The notes beneath the pieces were generated by a model that was not told the origin of the DNA, searched no databases, and saw only the letters and a program-made list of their open reading frames with translations. Made by a program: the position numbers and the translations under genes. A stretch of DNA of 39,296 nt. Origin: Cytobacillus eiseniae. Its GTDB lineage: Bacteria > Bacillota > Bacilli > Bacillales > Cytobacillaceae. The stretch lies in NCBI RefSeq assembly GCF_017874625.1, contig NZ_JAGIKZ010000030.1:1-39296 (forward strand), given 5' to 3'. Below, one piece after another: positions 1 through 6,906 of this stretch (position 1 is the first letter of the stretch; every line of letters starts with the position of its first letter).

Positions 1-272
1 TACTTCTGTACTTTAATGAAGAGGCCACCAAGCGATAGCGCGGTAGATGATAAAAATCTATAAAATTGTGTCTACTTTATTGACTTAATACCATTGAATA
101 CATTCGAAAGAAAGATAGACACAAAGAGACTTTTACTAGTCATTAGAGATTAGCATTAGGTACATAAAGGGGAAATTTTGCTAACAAATATTTATTTCTA
201 CATAAAATAGGATAACCCTTTTTTCTATTAGAATATTTATTTTTATAAACTAATTTCATGTTACTCTTAAGG
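1..272. other. Edge region downstream of the PHP-ATPase gene, no gene seen
   Basis: No open frame with a convincing start lies here. The only structure noticed is an inverted repeat, TTGTGTCTA at 66-74 and TAGACACAA at 116-124, whose arms extend to about 13 pairs if one bulged base is allowed. It could be an RNA hairpin in the 3' untranslated region of the ATPase transcript or the end of something that lies outside the window. No T-rich terminator was found directly behind the ATPase stop codon. Confidence 0.4.
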
Positions 273-2891
273 TTATAAATTGTACTTGGCTCTTCTCATT
301 TGAAAGGCGATATTTCCACCTTCCAGAGTATTAACAACAGCAGTTTTAACATTTGGATTATCGACGGAACCAATGCAATTTTCTGCAATTGACCCTTGAC
401 CATCGATTTCTTGCATAACAACTATTAATTCAGAATCACCAAAAACAGGGATATTTGCATTATGTGTAGCAAAAATGAATTGTCTATTTAACTTATAATC
501 TCTTAACCCATCGACAAAATTATTTGCTATATAAGAGTTATCTAAATTATCTTCAGGCTGATCTATGATTAATGGGTCATTATTATCTAACATTAATATA
601 TTTAAAATTGCAGTACACTGTTGCCCTTTTGATAGTTTATTAAGAGATTTAAAGTTTTCTCCCTCATCACCTTCACCTGCAGTATTTAATTTAACATCAA
701 TCATATCTAACAATGGTATTAATTCCAGTTCTAGTCTATCTTCTAATGGTAACTGCGCTAATATATCAGCCTTTGCCTTAGTTAGATCATATTCTTCCAT
801 AAGTTTTGTGCTTCCTTCATTTATGTGCTGAATAAAAGACGCTAAGGAAAATTCATCTTTTTCTCTAATCCAACTCAAACTTTTTGGACCTAACCCATCA
901 ACTTCAGACAAATATTCTATTAACTCTTCTCTATTTTTCCCAGCATAAACTTCAACCTGTACTTTCCCTTTTAATTTACCTTTATTTATCCTTTTAACTG
1001 CCTTTCTTAATGAATCATAGGACTCATCTCGATTTTTATTCAATTTCTCTAACAATGTCCTTCTTTCCTGTATAACTCCCTTTAATTCTTCCCTTATTCT
1101 TATAGATTCATTTTTACTTGGATTTATTCTGGCAATCTCAGATACTGTTTCTCTATACTCTAATGCAATTTCAGGTCCGGTTTTTCCATTTAGCCCATCT
1201 AAGGACTTAATTGATTCTTTAATTTCCCCTTCAGATTCCCTTTTTATTTCTTTCCATTCACCGTCGATTTCTTCCACTTTCCTTGCAGTGTCTTTAACAA
1301 GTCTTTCGTACTCATCTTTTAACTTAATAAGTTCCAAGTTAAAGTCTCTTATTATATCTGTAATTTTGTTGAATTTACAGGCATTTGGAGTTTTCTCTAT
1401 AAATTCTTTAGTAAATGGAGTATCTACCTCAAGAAAATGTATAGAATGTTTCGTTATTACTTCAAGAGATTTTTTTATATACTCTTCTTCTGTCGATAAA
1501 TGTTCTATTGTACTAAGTTTTTCTGCAATTCCATTCTCTTTAAAAAAATTTACTTTTTCTTCAAGTTTTGGCAAAATAGAAACCTTATCTGAAATTTCAT
1601 CCCTTTTCTGTATTCTATCTATTAAAATTACTGCGTTTTGTTTTAAATCTTTAATAATCGCTTCTCTTTCAGAGATTTTATCTGCTTGATTAGGAAGGAA
1701 TCTACTTAATATATTTAATTTTGCTTCTTCATTCGATACTAGTTCTATAATTTCATTTTGTCCGAATATCTCAACATGCGGGAGTATATCTATTACATTT
1801 AAATTTGAAACAGTACCGTCGGAATTTTCTATTACTATAGGATCTTCATACCTTTTAATTATTTTATATTTTTGCCCATAGCGCTGGTTGGAGGTTATAT
1901 GTAATTCTACTCTTCCACTGTCTAAGCCTAAATTTGCCTTTATTAATTCCCTAAAATATTTTTTCGATTCTTGGCTTTTGGGCTCACAATCAAGAGCGTA
2001 TCGTATTAGTTCTAATAAAGTAGATTTACCGGTCCCTCTTCCTCCAATAGTAGTATTTAGGTTTCTTGAAAAATCTATAGACAGCCCGTCAAGATAACCA
2101 CCAAACACTTCTAATTTGTCTATACTACTATGAAAGCGCTCATTTTGTTCAAACGAGAGTTTTACTCTTGCGCTAGGATCTTGAAAAGCCTCCTTAAAAC
2201 AAGAAAAATTTAAATCTGACATTTTTACTAAACAATAAGCGTTTTTTTCTTTTAAATCTTCTGGCTTACAAATATCCTTTGCATTAATGAATGCAAAAGG
2301 GGTGGTCTTTTTGTACATCGGTTCTTTATTCTTAATAATATTAATATATTTGGGATCTATATCTTCCAAACCATAAGGAATTTGCGCCACTTTAAGTCTA
2401 GCATCAGTCCAAATATGATTCATTTGGCCCATTTTAATTATTCCGTTATCACTTGTAATATGAGCAGCATACCAAAAACCATTTAACTCTTCCTCAACAA
2501 TTTTTGTAATTTCTAAGCACGAAATATGACTTGGCATTACCCCATTCTTTACATCAGTCAAACCTAACCGACCTAAATACCTATTCAATTGTTCAGGCGT
2601 AGTTTCTTCTGAAAAAAGACATACGATATGGATTTTTTCAGCCGTTGCAATTTCAAAGCCCGGAAAAACTATGATATCATTTTGTCTTAATAAATTTCTT
2701 AATTTTTCTGATGTATCAATATTCCCATGATCCGCAAGACCTACTACTTTTATCTCTTCAGATAAACAGTTTGTTAGTATTAATGAATTATATTCGTCCT
2801 CACTTATTGCATGTTCTCCACCCCTGTATGCCACATAACTATAAGGATTAACTTGCAATGCACATTTATAAAATTCAGCAAATTTCTTCAA
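273..2891 (-). CDS. PHP-like domain + SMC/ABC-type AAA ATPase (TrlF-like), putative defence protein
   Basis: Large two-part protein of 872 residues. The N-terminal part (about 1-200) resembles a PHP phosphoesterase: ADHG (D54, H55), GFE (E80), IHI (H88) and AHI (H144) stand where metal ligands are expected, but the first HxH motif reads Q-V-N. The rest is an ABC/SMC-like ATPase: Walker A GGRGTGKS at 283-290, a long coiled-coil middle, signature LSKGQQ at about 753, Walker B IIDQPED at about 775-781 and an H-loop ATHN. From memory this is the layout called TrlF-family AAA-like ATPase, often found in defence islands. I chose a TTG start at 2891 because AAGGAGGT lies six bases before it; an in-frame ATG at 2921 has no ribosome binding site. 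It follows the HEPN gene but a strong terminator separates them. Family assignment is good; function is inferred. Confidence 0.82.
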   Translation of the reverse strand: MKKFAEFYKCALQVNPYSYVAYRGGEHAISEDEYNSLILTNCLSEEIKVVGLADHGNIDTSEKLRNLLRQNDIIVFPGFEIATAEKIHIVCLFSEETTPEQLNRYLGRLGLTDVKNGVMPSHISCLEITKIVEEELNGFWYAAHITSDNGIIKMGQMNHIWTDARLKVAQIPYGLEDIDPKYINIIKNKEPMYKKTTPFAFINAKDICKPEDLKEKNAYCLVKMSDLNFSCFKEAFQDPSARVKLSFEQNERFHSSIDKLEVFGGYLDGLSIDFSRNLNTTIGGRGTGKSTLLELIRYALDCEPKSQESKKYFRELIKANLGLDSGRVELHITSNQRYGQKYKIIKRYEDPIVIENSDGTVSNLNVIDILPHVEIFGQNEIIELVSNEEAKLNILSRFLPNQADKISEREAIIKDLKQNAVILIDRIQKRDEISDKVSILPKLEEKVNFFKENGIAEKLSTIEHLSTEEEYIKKSLEVITKHSIHFLEVDTPFTKEFIEKTPNACKFNKITDIIRDFNLELIKLKDEYERLVKDTARKVEEIDGEWKEIKRESEGEIKESIKSLDGLNGKTGPEIALEYRETVSEIARINPSKNESIRIREELKGVIQERRTLLEKLNKNRDESYDSLRKAVKRINKGKLKGKVQVEVYAGKNREELIEYLSEVDGLGPKSLSWIREKDEFSLASFIQHINEGSTKLMEEYDLTKAKADILAQLPLEDRLELELIPLLDMIDVKLNTAGEGDEGENFKSLNKLSKGQQCTAILNILMLDNNDPLIIDQPEDNLDNSYIANNFVDGLRDYKLNRQFIFATHNANIPVFGDSELIVVMQEIDGQGSIAENCIGSVDNPNVKTAVVNTLEGGNIAFQMRRAKYNL

Positions 2892-2932
2892 GTTTTGACC
2901 TCCTTCTTCCATTTTATACATTTCATAGTTCC

Positions 2933-2938
2933 ATTATA
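2933..2938 (-). promoter_or_regulatory. Possible -10 box for the PHP-ATPase gene
   Basis: A perfect TATAAT on the minus strand about 45 bases upstream of the TTG start. The matching -35 position falls inside the terminator hairpin at 2944-2971 and fits poorly, so this is only a candidate for separate transcription of the ATPase gene. Confidence 0.35.
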
Positions 2939-2943
2939 TAACA

Positions 2944-2971
2944 AAAAAAGACAGGTTAATTACCTGCCTTT
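2944..2971 (-). terminator. Intrinsic terminator after the HEPN gene
   Basis: Ten-pair stem (2947-2956 with 2962-2971, one G-U pair), five-base loop, followed on the minus strand by a run of T. It lies between the stop of the HEPN gene and the start of the ATPase gene, so the two may be transcribed separately or joined only by read-through. Confidence 0.8.
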
Positions 2972-3021
2972 TAATCTTGATATAAAATTGTTTTTTTAAA
3001 TAACGGCTATTTTTTTAGGTA

Positions 3022-5070
3022 TTATACTAATAGAGACTTTGTTGTAATTAATTTCTTAAAGTTAACATCTTCTACTTTATCTAGGTTTTTTAACTCTTCT
3101 AGGTAATCTTCATAACTTTCACGCTTAACCTTTACTAGGTCATGTACTGAGTTATTTGGTTGTAAAGTAATAGTATATAACAAATCATCAATGATAAGTT
3201 TTAGGTAAAATGCTATTACATCATAAATTTCGTCTAAGAATTCTTCATCCATACTGGCTTGATGTGCTAGTATATTCCTCATTCTATAAGCACGAAGAAA
3301 ATCACTATGTACTTGCTCTTTTAAAGTCTCTAAATATTTTTCAAACCACAACTTCTTTCCTCGCAACGATAAATACCTATTAATTAAACCAATATATCTT
3401 TGTTCAATAACTTTATCTGAATAAATATCCAAGGCTTTTTGTTTATTGGTGGCTAGGAACTCTATAAAATAGGGTAATTTAACCTCTTTCTTCAAGTTAT
3501 CTATTGCCTTCTCACCAAGTATATTTTTTACTTCTTCCATTAATGTAAGATTTTCACTATTGTTATTCTTGAGGATATCTCTCGTACGCCACGCTAAACT
3601 CTTTAAATAGAAATGACATATATATGGGATAGCATAATCTAAAACATTTTTCCTTTTGTTAAAGGAATCGGTAACAAATAAATATTCTAAGAGGCTCCAC
3701 ATTGCAACCAATCCTGTCTCTCTAGGAGAGTCCTGTATTACCCTGCACCATTGTAATAATTGATCTAAGCCTTGGTATTTATTATTCATTTTCGAACTAA
3801 GATTAATCTTAATGTATTTTTCATTATTTGATATTTGCAAACCTTGTTGATACGTTTCTATATAAGGGTCCATATTAATTTGGTTACCTTGAAAATCATA
3901 TACTATTGCTTCTGATAAATTTCCCGGATAGTACTGCTTATGTTTATTCTCTAAAGTGAAAAGTTTAGTTGTAGATATTAATTCTTCCCTTGCTGAATTT
4001 ATGGCAGCAACTTCATCAGTTGACTCAAGTTTTATTCTAGAAATGTGCTTATCCGTTTGGAAAAATTCATATAATTGTTTATGATAGGGTTCCTCTAGAG
4101 AATATTCTTCAATAAATTCTACTCTAAGTGTTTCAGGATCTTTATGAAAAGTGATATTACCCTCTTTATGATTAAATAATGAATCATAACCTTCTGGTAA
4201 TTTTAAAGTGATGAAACAATCAAAGGGTCTTCTATTTTTCTTACCTAGTTCACTTATTCGTTCTACTCTTTTAAGAAAATTAGGCTCAGAATCGATAATA
4301 AATACTCCATTTCCCCAATTAAACAAATATTGTTTGTTATGCCCTTCATAAATTAATTCACTTATTACTAATTCGATTAAACCATCCACTGTTTCAAAAG
4401 AAAGAGTAGGTTTATTTAATTCATCTTTAAGATAATTGGCATATAATTTTGGGATATCCTCATTCTCTAATTTATTATATAAAGTAGTCATAAGAGTATA
4501 AGGTAAATTTAAATGCTTATATTTATCTAATTCACTTTTTAATTCCATAAATGTTTGTTTATTTGATAAAAAGTTTTTAATTCTAGACTCAATTAGGTTA
4601 AAATCGTTTGGATAAATCTTTTTTAATACGATATTATTATTAAGCGTTTCAATTACTTCCTCTAATATTTCAAAAATATTATGTTCATACAATACTTGAT
4701 CTTTAAAGTGATCTATTACTCTTAAGGCTTCCTTTAAAACCGAGCGAAGAGATGGCTTTAACAATTTTCTATAATGTATATGGGTATTTTCTAATAATTC
4801 TCCCCATCTTTGGATAAAATATATTTGATGGCTATTAAGATTTGGATTATAACCCTGATTTTTAAAGTGCTTATACATTTTAATTCCCCTTTTTAAACTT
4901 TGAGGTTGCAATTTTAAATTCAATTGCATATAATTTATATAAAGATTAACTATACTAGATACAGGGCTGGAGATATTTTGCGATTTTATTCTAGAAATGC
5001 AAAGTGGATCTAGCCCTTTAATTATTTTACCATATACTTCAAAGTTTTTACTCTCAAAAAAATATATCAA
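3022..5070 (-). CDS. HEPN-domain protein, ApeA-like, putative RNase effector
   Basis: Long helical protein without signal peptide or membrane segments. Near the C-terminus it carries R-N-I-L-A-H (R598-H603), which fits the Rx4-6H catalytic motif of HEPN ribonucleases; the preceding helix pattern (about 455-500, with LLEYLF) fits the ApeA-like HEPN layout. The first 450 residues are not recognised. HEPN RNases of this type usually act as abortive-infection effectors cutting RNA. The neighbour downstream is the PHP-ATPase, which could be its sensor or switch. The start is uncertain: the frame opens with TTG at 5070 without a clear ribosome binding site, while ATG at 4878 (residue 65) has AAGGGG seven bases upstream and would give 618 residues. 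The HEPN motif is seen; the role is inferred. Confidence 0.75.
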   Translation of the reverse strand: MIYFFESKNFEVYGKIIKGLDPLCISRIKSQNISSPVSSIVNLYINYMQLNLKLQPQSLKRGIKMYKHFKNQGYNPNLNSHQIYFIQRWGELLENTHIHYRKLLKPSLRSVLKEALRVIDHFKDQVLYEHNIFEILEEVIETLNNNIVLKKIYPNDFNLIESRIKNFLSNKQTFMELKSELDKYKHLNLPYTLMTTLYNKLENEDIPKLYANYLKDELNKPTLSFETVDGLIELVISELIYEGHNKQYLFNWGNGVFIIDSEPNFLKRVERISELGKKNRRPFDCFITLKLPEGYDSLFNHKEGNITFHKDPETLRVEFIEEYSLEEPYHKQLYEFFQTDKHISRIKLESTDEVAAINSAREELISTTKLFTLENKHKQYYPGNLSEAIVYDFQGNQINMDPYIETYQQGLQISNNEKYIKINLSSKMNNKYQGLDQLLQWCRVIQDSPRETGLVAMWSLLEYLFVTDSFNKRKNVLDYAIPYICHFYLKSLAWRTRDILKNNNSENLTLMEEVKNILGEKAIDNLKKEVKLPYFIEFLATNKQKALDIYSDKVIEQRYIGLINRYLSLRGKKLWFEKYLETLKEQVHSDFLRAYRMRNILAHQASMDEEFLDEIYDVIAFYLKLIIDDLLYTITLQPNNSVHDLVKVKRESYEDYLEELKNLDKVEDVNFKKLITTKSLLV

Positions 5071-5089
5071 ATAAATATTAAAATAATTA

Positions 5090-5118
5090 AAAAGGCTTAT
5101 TGTTTAAATAAGCCTTTT
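5090..5118. terminator. Bidirectional terminator hairpin upstream of the HEPN gene
   Basis: Twelve-pair perfect stem (5090-5101 with 5107-5118) with a five-base loop and A/T tracts on both sides. On the minus strand it can end transcripts coming from the helicase-MazG-HNH operon, or act as a leader attenuator just before the HEPN gene, whose frame opens only 20 bases further on. Confidence 0.7.
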
Positions 5119-5194
5119 ATTTATTGCATTATTACAATTTATCTAACCATAATTTATTAATAATAACCTCAATTCTCTGTTTTACCACTATTTG

Positions 5195-5214
5195 TGATAC
5201 GGTTCACCGTATCA
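5195..5214. promoter_or_regulatory. 20-base perfect palindrome, possible operator
   Basis: Two nine-base arms TGATACGGT and ACCGTATCA separated by TC. The length and symmetry suit a dimeric regulator or a specific DNA-binding enzyme. On the minus strand TATGAT overlaps its edge and could be a -10 box for the HEPN gene. No dedicated regulator gene lies next to it. Confidence 0.5.
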
Positions 5215-5433
5215 TAAGCTAAATAATTACATTGCTATTGGCAAAGAATATATAATAAGGAAATTTTCTATAATATTATCGAACCTTTCAACAATTCAAC
5301 CAATCTCACATTCACAACTCGCCATTCCCTATAGCAGAATCCCTATAACCTAAGCTGACTGTTTATTTTTGTTAAGGTTTAGATAGTTTCGTGGGAGTAG
5401 AAAAATGATTATACAATAACCTAAGACTATACA

Positions 5434-6450
5434 CTACAAACTAAATTTCCTCCTTGGAACCCAAAAATCCGTATACCCATTATCATATGAGTACTGGTAT
5501 AGCTCAACCAACTTCTTTTTCTCATAAATCTTCATATCTTCACGGCCAATGATCATTGAATGAGTAAGAATTTGTTCATTACGATCAATTAGCTCTTCTA
5601 AGAATATATTATTTGCAAGCTTATCACTTTTTGAAAGATTGCAGACTGAACAAGCAATTACCAGATTCCAAAGCTGATCAGATTGCACAAAACTCCATGG
5701 AATAAAATGATCAACATGTGCTTGTTCCTTTTTCTTAATTTTCTTGCCGCAATAGAAACATGTTCCGTCAAAGTAAGATGCCAGCACCTGATAAAATGGA
5801 TCTAATGATGAACGCTTTGAGACATTTTCAACCTTTAATAAAAGATTAGCCGAGTCTCCATGTTCATTAAACTTTTCCAGGAATAAGGCTAGATGATAAT
5901 TTGACAAATACTTCAATACTCTCTGAAACCGTTGCATAAAGGAGTAAAATGCCGGATTGATCCGCAAAACTTCCTTCTTATTGTCAAAGTCATATATCGT
6001 GCCGCCTGTATCGCCGTAAATAGCTCCCATCACATTGAGCTTACATTTCTTTTTAACCTTATTTACGATTAAAACCTGGAGTTCATTTGAAAGCTTATCA
6101 AACACAAATGTATCTGGAATTTGATGTGTGTTTTGAACATCTAATAGAATCCGTTGAACCTCCGACATTTTGCCAACCATATTAATTTGATTGAGCTGAT
6201 GATGAATGACCAAATTCCAGTAAATGACTGAAAAACTATTAAATAACGCATCATATTGCAACTCAAGCTTTTCATTTACGTTATATAAGTTTTCAATTAG
6301 GGATTTAATTAACACAAATTTATAAGTAGTCGAATTACGGGATTTTGTAGAAAAAATATAATTAAAATGAGCCCATATTTCTTTATCTGTTAAATACTCG
6401 GCCCTCATTTCTCCTATTTGAAGCTTATGACTCATACCGCACCTGCTCAT
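5434..6450 (-). CDS. HNH endonuclease, defence-associated
   Basis: A 338-residue protein with a C-terminal HNH nuclease. C231 and C234, then H245-x-D247-H248, N262, and C267-x-x-C270-N form the zinc-stabilised HNH fold, with the H-x-D-H signature giving the catalytic and metal-binding residues. The N-terminal 220 residues are helical and not recognised; they may contact the partner helicase. It is the last gene of the helicase-MazG-HNH operon, starting 13 bases after the MazG-like stop. ATG at 6450 lacks a clear ribosome binding site; ATG at 6435 has AGGTG just upstream and is an equally good start. HNH identity is solid; cutting invading DNA is inferred. It resembles the nuclease partner of Septu in type only, because the SMC-like ATPase is not adjacent. 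Confidence 0.85.
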   Translation of the reverse strand: MSRCGMSHKLQIGEMRAEYLTDKEIWAHFNYIFSTKSRNSTTYKFVLIKSLIENLYNVNEKLELQYDALFNSFSVIYWNLVIHHQLNQINMVGKMSEVQRILLDVQNTHQIPDTFVFDKLSNELQVLIVNKVKKKCKLNVMGAIYGDTGGTIYDFDNKKEVLRINPAFYSFMQRFQRVLKYLSNYHLALFLEKFNEHGDSANLLLKVENVSKRSSLDPFYQVLASYFDGTCFYCGKKIKKKEQAHVDHFIPWSFVQSDQLWNLVIACSVCNLSKSDKLANNIFLEELIDRNEQILTHSMIIGREDMKIYEKKKLVELYQYSYDNGYTDFWVPRRKFSL

Positions 6451-6463
6451 ATTAGTAGTCTTT

Positions 6464-6787
6464 TTATTCGCTTACCTCAATTAAAAATACTTTCTCGCGG
6501 AAACTGCCCCTTTTTTGTGCCTTCTGTTTACGAACCTCCTCAAGCTTTTCAATCGAAGCACCATGATATGCCGCAAGCGCGTGGATAATTTCTAGAACAT
6601 CCGCTAATTCTTCAATTGCCTCTTCATTATTTACAGTATTTACATACTCCTCGAGCTCCTCGAAGCCTTTTTTCTTGAGCTCTTTTATGTATTCAGTATT
6701 ATCTAGTATTTTCGTTGAGAATTTCTTTCCGGTTTTTTCGATAATTTCTGGAATACGGTCTCTAACTAGTTTGTTGTATGTTGGCAT
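6464..6787 (-). CDS. MazG-like nucleoside triphosphate pyrophosphohydrolase
   Basis: Small all-helical protein of 107 residues of the MazG / phosphoribosyl-ATP pyrophosphohydrolase superfamily. The metal-binding pattern is visible as acidic residues E43-E47 (EELEE) followed by E60-L-A-D63, the ExxE...ExxD arrangement that binds Mg2+. Such enzymes split NTPs or dNTPs to the monophosphate and pyrophosphate. A GAGAGGAAG ribosome binding site precedes the ATG. It sits between the helicase gene (119 bases upstream) and the HNH gene (13 bases downstream), so it probably supports the same system, for example by removing modified or signalling nucleotides. That role is inference; the fold assignment is firm. 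Confidence 0.88.
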   Translation of the reverse strand: MPTYNKLVRDRIPEIIEKTGKKFSTKILDNTEYIKELKKKGFEELEEYVNTVNNEEAIEELADVLEIIHALAAYHGASIEKLEEVRKQKAQKRGSFREKVFLIEVSE

Positions 6788-6869
6788 TTGAGATTCTTCC
6801 TCTCTTTATTACAGTCACTCTTCACAATATTTTGCAGGGCGAAAATTCACCTTAATTAGATTAAAGACA

Positions 6870-6897
6870 CCTGGCCCTAAAGAAATTAGGGCTCAGG
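6870..6897 (-). promoter_or_regulatory. Hairpin between helicase and MazG genes, possible attenuator
   Basis: Stem of eleven pairs (6870-6880 with 6886-6897) with one bulged base and a short loop. Only a weak T stretch follows on the minus strand, so it may reduce rather than stop transcription into the MazG and HNH genes, or protect an mRNA end. Confidence 0.5.
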
Positions 6898-6906
6898 CTT
6901 CCTTAA

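Larger units (their letters stand above)
5071..5433. other. Intergenic region with palindrome and terminator, no gene
   Basis: A 363-base AT-rich gap between the HNH gene and the HEPN gene. It holds a 20-base perfect palindrome at 5195-5214 and a terminator hairpin at 5090-5118, described separately. No small open frame with a ribosome binding site was recognised on either strand. Confidence 0.6.

Noticed and set aside
273..6450. Septu (PtuA ATPase + PtuB HNH) system
   Set aside because: An SMC-like ATPase and an HNH nuclease are both present, but the HEPN gene lies between them, they are in separate transcripts, and the ATPase has a PHP-like N-terminus that PtuA lacks.
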